From Bacteroidetes bacterium GWF2_43_63 (GTDB lineage Bacteria; Bacteroidota; Bacteroidia; Bacteroidales; DTU049): a stretch of DNA of 64,000 nt. The notes under the pieces are model-generated. The model was not told the origin of the DNA and searched no databases. It saw nothing but the letters and a program-made list of their open reading frames with translations. Shown piece after piece: positions 8,418 to 17,254 of this stretch. Position numbers and translations under genes: made by a program. Location: positions 124,001-188,000 of the forward strand of contig MEOQ01000040.1 of the NCBI GenBank assembly GCA_001769275.1, written 5' to 3'. Position 1 is the stretch's first letter; each line of letters starts with the position of its first letter.

Positions 8418-11231
8418 TTATTGTGCAGAACATTTGCGGTGTTTTCTTTTCCTCAGAACAGCCATTGCCGCAACAAAAAGAAAAGCCATCACCATTAATC
8501 CGGGCTCACTCATCATCTGAGAATTTTCATCGGTATCAAGCGATTTGTTGCCTGCAAGGACTTCGGCCTGTTTGTTTTTCAAGGCAACTTTCTGCGCTTC
8601 ATTTTCCACAACAATATATGATGTGAGCGGCGTAAGGACTTTTGTGCGGAAACTGTTTTGCACAATTTCAAGCCAGTATTCTTCTGATGTTTCGGGATGC
8701 AGACATTGCGACATCCACATAGCCTGCAGAATCAGCGCAGACTCCCAGCTTTTTTCATAAAATTTCCCCGAAGGAACAGAGAGAATTTTCTTCTTCAGTA
8801 CTATTGTGGATTTGTTGTCATCGGGCAGATAATATGTTTTCCCTTCCTTCGATCTGAATTTGTATACAGGATTTCCTCCGGGGAAAGCAGCGCTGTCGGT
8901 CATGGCTGTTTCGGGATTGTTCAAGAGTGAATGTGCAGTAAGAACTCCATTTTTAACCAGGTACCAGAACCGGTCGTTGTCAGGGAAATTCATGCTCAGA
9001 TCGGAAAAATCTTCATCAATGATGGCATCTTCAGGATTTTCACTTACAACAACAAAAACAGGATAACTATCGGTATTATTTGAATATGCACTGAACAAGC
9101 CTTTGCGAATGGCTCCTTCAACGTAAAAACCACCTTTAAAATTATTATTTTTGTGTTGTGTTTTCCAGTCAGCTTTAATGGTAGTTGTTGTGGTGCTGGC
9201 GTTGGTAAAGCTTACATTTGCATTATCCGCCATTTGCGGATAACGTGAACATAATTTTTCAATTTCCGAATCAAGAAAACTCACGCTTTCGCCACTACCT
9301 TCAGACACATCGATGATAAAATTAAAATATGGATTGCGGTGGATTTTTTTAAGATCCTGCTTCGCTTGAGCAGGAATCCATGCTGCGTATTCATTCTCAA
9401 AGGTTGACGGCAGCCCGTGCAGCGAATCGCCCAACAGAATATTATTGGTATCGATTTGCATAGTGAGTGGTTCACGGTGAATGAATTCAATGCCGGTTTG
9501 TCTTATTTCGTTTTTATTGACCGGAAACACACGCAAGGTAATTCTGTTTCCAGTCTGATAGTACAGTATTCCAGGGTCCTTGCGGTAATTGCGGATATTG
9601 GAATAGACCCACAAAGCAGACTTTTTTTCGCTGAGAATCCCAGGTTCTTTTTTGTCGCCGATTTTCAGATAATAGTCGCTGATCCAGCATCCGGCAGGCA
9701 ATTCAAAGGTTGTTGCAAACTCGTTGTTGACATCCTGCGTATCCGTATTTTCGATACTCAGTTCAAGCAGACTCTTCCAGCATTTTTCATTTTCGCTGTA
9801 TGTACTTTGAACATTGTATTCTGATATGACAACAGTGCTCTCGCGCGGAATTCCGTTTTGTTCCTCTTCCCTTTCTTTTCCAAGAAAAATCCGTTCGAGG
9901 GCGTTTATTTTTTTATCCGATAAGGTCAGATTGTCCAAAACAATGTAATTATACAATGATGACAAATAGGGCGTTTTTGGTTGTGAAAACATGAAACGGT
10001 TTCCGCCTTTATTCTGTGAAACATTTTCAAGTACCCGGCCGAGCGAGTTTTCATCAATCTGTACATCTTTTGAATAATCCGGACAATACACATAATTCAG
10101 TGCCTGATGAATAACGTTGCGGTCGTGATAATAAATGCCGGTGATAATGGTCGGAATTACAAGAAATGTTGCGAAGGAAATGAGTCTCAGCAAATATTTC
10201 CGGAAAGACTCTTTCAGGTATCTGAAATCGCGCGACAACTCGTCGATATGAAGGATGAACAGAAATACCGGTGTAAGCATCAGAAAGCCGGAGCCCACTG
10301 CGATAATAGCAAATATTGACAGCGGCAGGAATGGTAGAAAAACAAGAAAAAAGTACAAGGTGAATGAGAATGTCAGACTCTTTGCAATAAAAACTAACAG
10401 CCTGGTAGTCCTGCTTTTCAATTCTGGCAGGCATATGAATAATCCGTTGGCAACTGCAATTATGTAGAACCAGATACTACGGAAGTCGCCGAAAATCATA
10501 AAATCGTTATCATTGGTAAGCAGACCGTTATTCAGGGCCAGTCCGGTCAGCGGAAGCAACAAGGCAATCGGAATTTTCCAGAACAACTTATATTTTGCGC
10601 GGTTGATTGATTTTTTTGACAGCAAAAGGTATAAACCTCTGATAAGAAAAAAGAAGAAAAGTATTGTGATAACAATGGCAATGACTAGTATGCTGTGTGT
10701 TCCTAGGTCCGTATTAAAGTGTTTCCACAAGGGTAGTACAGTCTGTGTGAAAACGAAGCAGAATAACGGTATCAGTACTGCAAGGCCGAAATTCAGCCAG
10801 ATTTTATGATCTTTTTGTTCAGGCGAAAATTTCACAACAAGTATAAATACTGAAAAAGCCATTGTAGGCATCAGGAATGTTCCTGCATACAACAATACTT
10901 CTCCGCTGAGCATCCAGCGCGGAATGCTGAATGGCATCAGACTTTCGTAATGATAGCCGAGCAGATACAGAAATGTGATATGCAGTGCCAGGGCAAGAAA
11001 GCCATATATGGTTTGCACATTTATTCTTTTCAGGATGAGATAAATGCAGTATCCTAGACTCAGCAGACCCAGTGCGAGAAGCGAGAGACCGAAATGAAGC
11101 CACATTTGCAGACTGTCTTCATTCAGGAGGGAATGAATAATGCTATATTGCTGATAGGACAAAAACAATAATACTGTCAGAGGCAGCGTACTGATCAGCA
11201 GCAGCCACTTCGGATCAAGCAGGTTTTTCAT
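8418..11231 (-). CDS. MSEP-CTERM protein, exosortase K target with VIT-like domain
   Basis: A large 937-residue membrane protein. The first half (about 1-370) carries around ten hydrophobic helices; the soluble second half has a VIT-like region (about 450-600: STVVISEYNVQSTYSEN ... LRVFPVNKNEIRQTGIEF). The very C terminus reads MSEPGLMVMAFLFVAAMAVLRKRK: a short signature, one transmembrane helix and a basic tail, the tripartite layout of exosortase sorting signals. The MSEP tetrapeptide and the size match the MSEP-CTERM family known to pair with exosortase K, and the xrtK gene overlaps its start by 17 bp. I infer it is cut near MSEP by that enzyme. What the protein does is unknown. Confidence 0.85.
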   Translation of the reverse strand: MKNLLDPKWLLLISTLPLTVLLFLSYQQYSIIHSLLNEDSLQMWLHFGLSLLALGLLSLGYCIYLILKRINVQTIYGFLALALHITFLYLLGYHYESLMPFSIPRWMLSGEVLLYAGTFLMPTMAFSVFILVVKFSPEQKDHKIWLNFGLAVLIPLFCFVFTQTVLPLWKHFNTDLGTHSILVIAIVITILFFFFLIRGLYLLLSKKSINRAKYKLFWKIPIALLLPLTGLALNNGLLTNDNDFMIFGDFRSIWFYIIAVANGLFICLPELKSRTTRLLVFIAKSLTFSFTLYFFLVFLPFLPLSIFAIIAVGSGFLMLTPVFLFILHIDELSRDFRYLKESFRKYLLRLISFATFLVIPTIITGIYYHDRNVIHQALNYVYCPDYSKDVQIDENSLGRVLENVSQNKGGNRFMFSQPKTPYLSSLYNYIVLDNLTLSDKKINALERIFLGKEREEEQNGIPRESTVVISEYNVQSTYSENEKCWKSLLELSIENTDTQDVNNEFATTFELPAGCWISDYYLKIGDKKEPGILSEKKSALWVYSNIRNYRKDPGILYYQTGNRITLRVFPVNKNEIRQTGIEFIHREPLTMQIDTNNILLGDSLHGLPSTFENEYAAWIPAQAKQDLKKIHRNPYFNFIIDVSEGSGESVSFLDSEIEKLCSRYPQMADNANVSFTNASTTTTTIKADWKTQHKNNNFKGGFYVEGAIRKGLFSAYSNNTDSYPVFVVVSENPEDAIIDEDFSDLSMNFPDNDRFWYLVKNGVLTAHSLLNNPETAMTDSAAFPGGNPVYKFRSKEGKTYYLPDDNKSTIVLKKKILSVPSGKFYEKSWESALILQAMWMSQCLHPETSEEYWLEIVQNSFRTKVLTPLTSYIVVENEAQKVALKNKQAEVLAGNKSLDTDENSQMMSEPGLMVMAFLFVAAMAVLRKRKHRKCSAQ

Positions 11232-11784
11232 TGTATTTTCTTTTATTTATTGATTTTTCGGCAAGGTAAAACAACAGCACCAGGAAGCTTAGATTGATGG
11301 CTATTCCCGTGGCCTCGTGCAGAAGTTCATGTGGACGTGAGGTAAAGAATATGTTGGCAAGATTCTGCACATGTATGGAAACGACAATCCGACATGTGTT
11401 TGTGAAAATGGTGAATATATATGCAAATATGAGAGTGGCAGGAATTACCAGTGCTTTATAAATGCTTTTCTCAGGTCGTCTGATTGTCACGAACGATAAT
11501 GTAATAAACGAAAGCAGCATGAAATTGAAACCTGCACACGATTTTCCAACAATAATATTCAGCTGGTCATGCACAAAACCGGCTTCCGGCTGATAAACAG
11601 AGTATGTTCCAGTAATAATCCTGACTAGTTTGTCCGTAGGAGCCAGAATAAAAAGCAAATCATTGTTTGTTGACTGTGTGTACAAAAATTTCAGTGCAAT
11701 AAACATGATTACTGCAAAAATGTAGTATGGGAAATTTCGGTTTATTATCACTTCACGAACAAATTTTATCACCCGGAAATTCAT
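11215..11784 (-). CDS. xrtK: Exosortase K (XrtK)
   Basis: A 189-residue, about six-helix membrane protein with the exosortase/archaeosortase catalytic triad: Cys in GKSCAGFNFML (about 95), Arg in FTNTCRIVVSI (about 132) and His in HELLHEATGIAIN (about 160). Exosortases cleave and transfer proteins carrying C-terminal sorting signals at the inner membrane. Short length and partner identify the K type. It is the first gene of the operon xrtK - MSEP-CTERM - SanA-like; the overlap with the substrate gene indicates translational coupling and a dedicated one-enzyme, one-substrate pair. Confidence 0.87.
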   Translation of the reverse strand: MNFRVIKFVREVIINRNFPYYIFAVIMFIALKFLYTQSTNNDLLFILAPTDKLVRIITGTYSVYQPEAGFVHDQLNIIVGKSCAGFNFMLLSFITLSFVTIRRPEKSIYKALVIPATLIFAYIFTIFTNTCRIVVSIHVQNLANIFFTSRPHELLHEATGIAINLSFLVLLFYLAEKSINKRKYNEKPA

Positions 11785-11997
11785 GGTGTATTAACCCTGA
11801 TTGCCTAAAATTATTATGTCGGCGCGTTTATGATTTTATTTCAGCATCCATCCTTTGATGTGTGTGGGTCTGATAGCTGAATGATTTCCGTCAGTTTAAA
11901 TAATTTTGTCATTCAATTATTTCTGAGCTGAGATTGAGACCCCTGAATGAAATGAAAATATTATTCTACGCAAATATGCGGCGAATAGAGAAATTAT

Positions 11998-12231
11998 TTA
12001 CCGCAAAGCAATCTGTTCTTTTTTCGGATCGCCGTTTTGTGCGACCAGATAGCATGCATAGCGGGTTAGCATAATAACACTTACCTCTCTTTGGCCTCCC
12101 TTGCCGAGTTCGATCATTTTGTTGAAGTCAACGAAATGATCAACAATAAGCTGGGCGCTGGTTTCGCACGATTGCTTTGCTTTTTCAACTGCATTGGTGA
12201 AATTTCGCCAATCGGAATAGCCCAGTAATTC
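11998..12231 (-). pseudogene. dinD-family gene remnant
   Basis: Minus-strand translation gives 77 codons reading ELLGYSDWRNFTNAVEKAK ... DHFVDFNKMIELGKGGQRE ... MLTRYACYLVAQNGDPKKE and then a stop at 11998-12000. This is the central KilA-N/BRO-like part of DNA-damage-inducible protein D, which is normally about 270-300 residues. An in-frame stop (12232-12234) sits directly before the match and the whole C-terminal half is missing, so this is a fragment, not a functional gene. There is no start codon at its head. Confidence 0.75.
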
Positions 12232-12254
12232 CTACAGTTTGAGGGTTAGAACAA

Positions 12255-12440
12255 ACAGACTGTTTATCCTTCGACTGCGATAATCCTGCGGGCTGCCTCT
12301 GCTGGGGTCGGTTCTTCTGTCAACATTTCGACTCCGCTCAATGTGACAAGAGCAGGGCACAGCGTGACAGTGGAAGGGCTCAGGATGACAGCGTCGGCCC
12401 CCTGAGTGACTGTCGTAGAGCAGCGTGACTGAGGATGTAA
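12255..12440. repeat. Dispersed 'CTTCGACTCCGCTCA'-type repeat block
   Basis: Contains CCTTCGACTGCG, TTCGACTCCGCTCA (12327-12340) and several GTGACAG/GGATGACAGCG phrases. The same motif appears on the other strand at 23366-23381 and 58034-58049 as CTGAGCGGAGTCGAAG. This is a common non-coding repeat of Bacteroidota intergenic DNA. A 62-codon open frame across it is spurious. Confidence 0.6.
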
Positions 12441-12497
12441 GTTGTATGACAAAAAGAGTTTTTAAAGGTGCCCTAGAAATAATTCACTTATAAACCT

Positions 12498-12505
12498 TAT
12501 TTTTG
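12498..12505 (+). promoter_or_regulatory. Promoter -7 box of tyrS
   Basis: TATTTTTG followed by C, 17 bases before the tyrS ATG. Confidence 0.5.
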
Positions 12506-12522
12506 CAGCAAATTTCATCCGC

Positions 12523-13815
12523 ATGAAGAATTTTGTTGAAGAACTGAAATGGAGAGGCATGGTGCACGATATGATGCCCGGTGTTGAAGATTATCTGAAA
12601 GAAGGCATGGGAACGGCTTACGTGGGGATTGATCCCACCGCCGATTCGCTGCATATTGGTCATCTCGTATCTGTGATGATGCTCAAGCATTTTCAGTTGT
12701 GCGGGCACAAACCCATTGTACTCGTTGGCGGTGCCACCGGTATGATTGGTGACCCGTCAGGCAAGAGCGAAGAACGCAATCTGCTTGATGAAACCACGCT
12801 GCGTGCCAATCAGGAAGGTTTGAAAAGTCAGCTGATGCGTTTTCTCGATTTTGGCGAAGCAGCTCCCAATGCAGCTTTGATGGTGAACAACTACGACTGG
12901 ATGAAAGAACATACTTTTCTTTCATTTATCCGCGACATCGGAAAACACATCACCGTGAATTACATGATGTCCAAAGACAGTGTGAAGAAGCGCCTCAGTG
13001 GCGAAGCAGGCGAGGGCATGTCGTTTACGGAATTCTCGTATCAGTTGGTGCAGGGCTACGATTTTTTGTGGCTTTATCAGAATCGCAACTGCAAAATACA
13101 GATGGGAGGCAGCGACCAATGGGGTAATATCACCACCGGAACTGAGCTCATACGGCGCAAAGCCAGTGGTTCGGCGTATGCATTGACATGTCCGCTAATC
13201 ACTAAAGCCGATGGCGGAAAATTCGGTAAAACCGAAAAAGGCAATGTGTGGCTCGATCCTGAAAAGACATCTCCTTATGCTTTCTATCAGTTCTGGCTCA
13301 ATACTTCAGACATCGATGCTGAGAAATACATTAAGATTTTTACACTGCTGGGCAAAGAAGAAATTGAATCGCTGATTGGGCAGCATGCCCAGGAGCCGCA
13401 TGTGCGCTTATTGCAGAAAACACTTGCGAAGGAAATGACCATTTTTGTTCACTCCGAATCAGATTATAACACTTCGGTCGAAGCCAGTGAAATCCTCTTT
13501 GGCAAAGGCACCACAGAGACTTTAGCCAAGTTGCCTGAGTCGGTTTTTCTGTCGGTATTCGATGGTGTTCCCATGACCGAAGTTGCTGCATCGCGCTTAC
13601 AGGAAGGCATTCCTGCAATTGAGTTTCTGGCCGATGAGGTTGGCGCATTCACTTCGCGCGGCGAAGCCCGTCGTATGGTGAAAGACAATGGCGTGTCAAT
13701 CAACAAAGAAAAAATAAACGAGGAGTTTGTTGTGAACTCCGCATTATTGCTCAACGATCGCTATATTCTTATTCAAAAAGGAAAGAAGAATTTTTATCTG
13801 GTGAAGGCCGTTTGA
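12523..13815 (+). CDS. tyrS: Tyrosyl-tRNA synthetase
   Basis: A 430-residue class I synthetase that charges tRNA-Tyr with tyrosine. The N-terminal part has [16 protein letters not shown] with the HIGH signature (about 43-47), the tyrosine pocket segment [27 protein letters not shown] (about 180-205), and the KMSKS counterpart KFGKTEKG (about 232). The end (about 365-430) is an S4-like RNA-binding domain: [19 protein letters not shown]. Length is normal. It is a single gene with its own promoter box and convergent to the YcxB-like gene; the 138-bp gap between them is low-complexity 'TTCATTCTTCC'-type sequence. Confidence 0.97.
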   Translation: MKNFVEELKWRGMVHDMMPGVEDYLKEGMGTAYVGIDPTADSLHIGHLVSVMMLKHFQLCGHKPIVLVGGATGMIGDPSGKSEERNLLDETTLRANQEGLKSQLMRFLDFGEAAPNAALMVNNYDWMKEHTFLSFIRDIGKHITVNYMMSKDSVKKRLSGEAGEGMSFTEFSYQLVQGYDFLWLYQNRNCKIQMGGSDQWGNITTGTELIRRKASGSAYALTCPLITKADGGKFGKTEKGNVWLDPEKTSPYAFYQFWLNTSDIDAEKYIKIFTLLGKEEIESLIGQHAQEPHVRLLQKTLAKEMTIFVHSESDYNTSVEASEILFGKGTTETLAKLPESVFLSVFDGVPMTEVAASRLQEGIPAIEFLADEVGAFTSRGEARRMVKDNGVSINKEKINEEFVVNSALLLNDRYILIQKGKKNFYLVKAV

Positions 13816-13953
13816 ATATTGGAAAAGGAACAAGGAAGTTTGAAGTAAGTCTGAAGTGAAAATTACTTCAACATTCATTCTTCCATATTCATGATTCTAT
13901 GTTCATCTTTCCTTCGTCATTCCCACTTCCTTGTTCATCATTCCTTGTTCATA

Positions 13954-14499
13954 TCATTTCCACTCCCAGTCCTTCTTATCATACACTGATTTGCCTGATT
14001 TCAGCGCCAGTTGTTTGATAAAATCGTCCCAGATATTGCGGCCGACCTCGCGCCCAATGGGCAGTACAGCAACAGTGCCGGTGTCAAACATAATGAGGTA
14101 ATGCGTGCCCAGATCATTTATTTCTGTTATAGAAGAATACTTTACAGACCTTTCACCTTGGGGTGCTACCAGGAATAAATCGTTGGCGCGGTCTTCAATA
14201 CTGAGACTTTTATCCAGATTTTCAGAATATCGTTCTTTGATATCTTTTCTGAAATGATTTTTAAATTGATACCGGCTGAAAATCGGATAAACCAGAAACC
14301 AAATTATGGCAACACCAGCCAGAATGCCGGCTATGGCCCAGTTGGAGTCTGTGGCGAAATAAATTCCGATTCCAAGAAAAACGATGGGCCAGAGAATACG
14401 ACTAAGCATACGTCTTGCTTTTACTTGCTTTGAGCGCGATGCCGTGTATAACTGGAATTTGAGGTAATCCTCTGCGGTGAGCTGATAATTGATTTTCAT
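13954..14499 (-). CDS. YcxB-like membrane protein
   Basis: A 181-residue protein with MKINYQLTAEDYLKFQLYTASRSKQVKARR, two adjacent transmembrane helices (about 34-75) and a C-terminal YcxB-type domain (SLSIEDRANDLFLVAPQGERSVKYSSITEINDLGTHYLIMFDTGTVAVLPIG) that resembles a PH-like fold. Function is unknown. Its ATG overlaps the stop of the hydantoinase gene by four bases (ATGA), so the two are translationally coupled, although I see no reason in the families for a shared job. Confidence 0.75.
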   Translation of the reverse strand: MKINYQLTAEDYLKFQLYTASRSKQVKARRMLSRILWPIVFLGIGIYFATDSNWAIAGILAGVAIIWFLVYPIFSRYQFKNHFRKDIKERYSENLDKSLSIEDRANDLFLVAPQGERSVKYSSITEINDLGTHYLIMFDTGTVAVLPIGREVGRNIWDDFIKQLALKSGKSVYDKKDWEWK

Positions 14500-15806
14500 G
14501 CGTATTGAATTAATATTTTTTCTGCGTTTCCGATGATTTCAAAATTGTCGTAAATACTGATGTCTGCATCTGTCAGACTATCTTTGAAAGAGATGGTATC
14601 TTTGTAATCCGGGTTCCATAATATCAGATTTGATGGGATGCCGGCTTTGATATATCCGTAATCTTCAAAACCAAAAATCCGGGCGGCGTTTGTTGAAGTG
14701 AGCTGCACAAATTGCTGCATGCTAATTCTGTTTTGCAACACTCCGTGAGTGAAAAGCAGATTCATCCTGTAATGCAGTCCACCTGCGCCATTCGGAATTT
14801 TGGTGAAATCGAAACGACCTTCCATTTTTTGCCGCAACGTAAACGGACAATGATCAGTCGAAACGCAATCTATGGTGCCATCCGCAAGTCCCTTCCAGAG
14901 TTCTTCGCGATCTTCTGCTCCGCGTATCGGCGGGCTGATGATGTATGGAAAAACCATGTAATAAAACTGCTCATAGACTTCTTTATCGAGCAACAGATAT
15001 TGCGGACATGTTTCTGCAAATATCGGAAGTCCTTCTTTTTTCGCTTCGCGCAAAAGCCGTACTGATTCAGCGGTTGACATGTGTACGAAATAGGTTTTGC
15101 AGCCGGTTTCACGCACCAGATCAATCACTTTTTTAACGGCATTGTATTCTGTTTCGGGTGGCCGGGAGTACGCATGATACTTAGGTTCCAGCTTTCCGTC
15201 AATCACAAATTTATTTTGCAGTTCCTGAATAATGTCGCCTTCTTCGGCATGTATGGCCAACACGGCGCCATAGTAGCTCAGACATTTCATAACTTCTTTC
15301 AGCTGGGTGAAATCCAGACCAATGGTATTCCGATAGGCCAGATACACCTTAAACGAAGTGATGCCAAGCTCTTCGATGCACTGCCTGATTTCTTCAGCAA
15401 CAGAGTTGTTCCACCACGTTATGCCCATGTGAAATTTCAGCGGGATTACGCACGCAATGGATTCTTTTTCGCGGGCATCCAAAGCTTTAATCAAAGATTG
15501 TCCGCGCGAAGGCGTTACAAAATCGATCATGGCTCCTGTACCACCCATCATTGCAGCAAATGAACCGATACCGAAATCATCACAGGAGGGCCCTGCGGGA
15601 GTCGGAAGTTTCAAATGCACATGCGGATCAATCCCGGCTGGAATAAGGTAACGGCCTTTGCCTTCAATGATTTTGTTGTCATCAACTTCCAGTGTGCCGG
15701 GCTTCCCGATTTGCTCGATGTATTGATCTTCGTTCACATACACATCGGCATCGAAGGTTCCGTCAGGGTTTACAACTGTGCAGTTTTTTATGAGGCCGGT
15801 ATCCAT
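14496..15806 (-). CDS. Hydantoinase/dihydropyrimidinase-type amidohydrolase
   Basis: A 436-residue zinc amidohydrolase that opens cyclic ureide rings. Visible sites: the metal His pair in GIDPHVHLKLP (about 58-64), the carbamylated Lys region TSFKVYLAYRN (about 150), further His residues in LAIHAEEG and YFVHMSTAES, and the metal Asp in VSTDHCPFTLRQ (about 317). The pattern is closer to D-hydantoinase/dihydropyrimidinase than to pyrimidine-pathway dihydroorotase, but the split is not certain. With ssnA, the molybdenum hydroxylase and the PLP enzymes to its right, it fits the hyuA position of anaerobic purine-degradation clusters, where such enzymes act on ring-opened purine products. Confidence 0.8.
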   Translation of the reverse strand: MDTGLIKNCTVVNPDGTFDADVYVNEDQYIEQIGKPGTLEVDDNKIIEGKGRYLIPAGIDPHVHLKLPTPAGPSCDDFGIGSFAAMMGGTGAMIDFVTPSRGQSLIKALDAREKESIACVIPLKFHMGITWWNNSVAEEIRQCIEELGITSFKVYLAYRNTIGLDFTQLKEVMKCLSYYGAVLAIHAEEGDIIQELQNKFVIDGKLEPKYHAYSRPPETEYNAVKKVIDLVRETGCKTYFVHMSTAESVRLLREAKKEGLPIFAETCPQYLLLDKEVYEQFYYMVFPYIISPPIRGAEDREELWKGLADGTIDCVSTDHCPFTLRQKMEGRFDFTKIPNGAGGLHYRMNLLFTHGVLQNRISMQQFVQLTSTNAARIFGFEDYGYIKAGIPSNLILWNPDYKDTISFKDSLTDADISIYDNFEIIGNAEKILIQYA

Positions 15807-15874
15807 TTTTTTTGAATTGAAAGATTAAAGTTACAAATATTCTTTTTGAAAAACAGTTTTTTTGCCTATAGATT

Positions 15875-16225
15875 TTATAGTTGCATATCAGAAATCATCC
15901 GGGTTATCAGTTTTCGGAATTCAGGCAGATCTTTGTGTATCGTATCAAACACCATTATCAGATCGACACCAAAATATTCATGTGCCAGAAAGTTGCGAAA
16001 CGAGCGTGGTTTATACCATGAATATTTGTATTTGTCCGTTATTTCGGTAGGTAACGAAGAAATTGCTTCACCGATAATCAGAAACTGATAACAAACGGCA
16101 CTGCTGGTTGTCAGATCAGAAACAAATTCATCTCTTGACAGATCTTTTGAAATGAGCTCAATATTTTTGATTGCATCAATGATATGCTCAAGCCTGAACC
16201 TGTATGATTCCTTACTTTTTTTCAT
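15875..16225 (-). CDS. HepT-family toxin (HEPN domain, former DUF86)
   Basis: A 116-residue all-helical protein with the HEPN RNase-type signature in RSFRNFLAHEYFGVD (about 82-96, R-x4-6-H-x-Y form) and the typical opening RFRLEHIIDAIKNIELI. In HepT/MntA modules the HEPN protein is the toxin and is silenced by AMPylation of the Tyr in this motif by its partner nucleotidyltransferase. It overlaps the upstream antitoxin gene by 14 bp, the usual tight arrangement, and is transcribed from the operator-containing promoter at 16803-16824. Confidence 0.88.
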   Translation of the reverse strand: MKKSKESYRFRLEHIIDAIKNIELISKDLSRDEFVSDLTTSSAVCYQFLIIGEAISSLPTEITDKYKYSWYKPRSFRNFLAHEYFGVDLIMVFDTIHKDLPEFRKLITRMISDMQL

Positions 16226-16793
16226 ACAGGACTTTCAGGTTATCATGGATGGATTCCTTTATTTCAGGTGAGAGCGCGCGTTCTGTGACAACATCGGTTT
16301 TGCGTCCCAACGCAGTTTTGCTCTTATGCGCAATTTCGGCCAAATCGAACAGTGTAAAAGAAAACCGGTTGTCCGTTTTGATCAGAATGTCAATATCGCT
16401 GAAGTCTGTGGCCTCATTTCTAGAAAAACTTCCAAAAAGAAATGCTTTCAGGATTCTTTTGTCTTTGCGTAATATGGCAGAAACTTTTTGTTTTATTTCG
16501 GCGAAAGTCGGCATAACAGCGTGAGCATAAACAGATACAGGCTCATTCGCAAATGTTTTGGATTCAGTCAGTTCGCGGCTCCACTTGTTTTGCATCCACA
16601 TTTTCAATAAAGCAGCTTCATCAAGTGAATAATATCCTGCAAGTTTTACTACAAGACTTCTTGATGCTTGCCTGTTGCCGCGTTCCACCTTGCTCAGAAT
16701 TGCCGGATCGCTGTCAATGTCAGCTGCCACCCGTCGCAGCGTCAAACCGCGCGAAGTGCGTTGAATTCTGATATGGGCACCAAAAGACTCCAT
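16212..16793 (-). CDS. XRE-HTH fused to MntA-type nucleotidyltransferase antitoxin
   Basis: A 193-residue two-domain protein. Residues 6-60 are an XRE helix-turn-helix (IRIQRTSRGLTLRRVAADIDSDPAILSKVERGNRQAS). Residues about 100-190 are a minimal nucleotidyltransferase with the catalytic motif LFGSFSRNEATDFSDIDIL (GS-x-DxD). Stand-alone MntA antitoxins are about 100-140 residues; the HTH is an addition that would let the antitoxin repress its own operon. An 8-bp perfect inverted repeat overlaps the promoter just upstream, a good candidate operator. The hepT toxin follows with overlap. Confidence 0.85.
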   Translation of the reverse strand: MESFGAHIRIQRTSRGLTLRRVAADIDSDPAILSKVERGNRQASRSLVVKLAGYYSLDEAALLKMWMQNKWSRELTESKTFANEPVSVYAHAVMPTFAEIKQKVSAILRKDKRILKAFLFGSFSRNEATDFSDIDILIKTDNRFSFTLFDLAEIAHKSKTALGRKTDVVTERALSPEIKESIHDNLKVLYEKK

Positions 16794-16802
16794 AAAGCTC
16801 TG

Positions 16803-16824
16803 TTGACAAATTTTGTCAAATATA
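16803..16824 (-). promoter_or_regulatory. Promoter and operator of the HepT/MntA operon
   Basis: TTGACAAA (16803-16810), one base, TTTGTCAA (16812-16819): a perfect inverted repeat. The -7 box TATATTTG on the minus strand occupies 16817-16824, so the two overlap. This is where a bound XRE domain would block transcription. Confidence 0.6.
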
Positions 16825-16906
16825 CAAATTTCTTATGAAAGAAGCAAGAATGGGAAAATGATTTTTTTCACGTCATTTCACACCCGGAAGATTGGGTGAT
16901 AAATAC

Positions 16907-17254
16907 CTAAAGTTGGCCATACAACCAGGCATAGCCCAAAGCAACCAGGACAGAAAGGAAGTTTCCGATCAGAAAAAAATTATTGTACTTTTCTTCTGCC
17001 TCTGCATCCGAACTATCATGTTTTTTGATTCGCATAGCCAGTTTCAACGCGCTGAAAACCATTAAGCCGTGAGGAATTCCGTTGATTAATGTAATAAAGA
17101 GAAATTGTCTTTCAAAAATTCCTTTGAATATGTCAATCCCTTTAACCTTAGATTTCTCTGAAAGCCTACGCGACCATTGAGAAAAGAGTAGTGCAAGCAA
17201 AAATTCAGCTGCAAGTATAGTAAATATCAGATATATCCAGTTGGTTAATGACAT
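16907..17254 (-). CDS. Small membrane protein linked to SatD, unknown
   Basis: A 115-residue protein with three probable transmembrane helices (about 5-27, 50-72, 92-112), separated by a basic loop and an acidic, Lys-rich loop (KKHDSSDAEAEEKYNN). I do not recognise a family. Its start overlaps the end of the satD-like gene by 10 bp, so the two form a pair; SatD homologues elsewhere are often next to small membrane proteins. Confidence 0.55.
   Translation of the reverse strand: MSLTNWIYLIFTILAAEFLLALLFSQWSRRLSEKSKVKGIDIFKGIFERQFLFITLINGIPHGLMVFSALKLAMRIKKHDSSDAEAEEKYNNFFLIGNFLSVLVALGYAWLYGQL

Larger units (their letters stand above)
11785..12497. other. Long intergenic region with decayed DNA
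   Basis: No intact gene between xrtK and tyrS. The part 11785-11997 is AT-rich with no readable feature. It is followed by a dinD fragment (11998-12231) and a dispersed-repeat block (about 12255-12440), described separately. Confidence 0.6.

Noticed and set aside
12264-12452. 62-codon frame in the repeat block upstream of tyrS
   Set aside because: Lies wholly in the dispersed non-coding repeat and has no protein-like composition or start context.
16204-16524. Plus-strand frame over the MntA gene
   Set aside because: Antisense shadow; the minus strand has the GSFSRNEATDFSDIDIL catalytic motif and overlaps hepT as expected.
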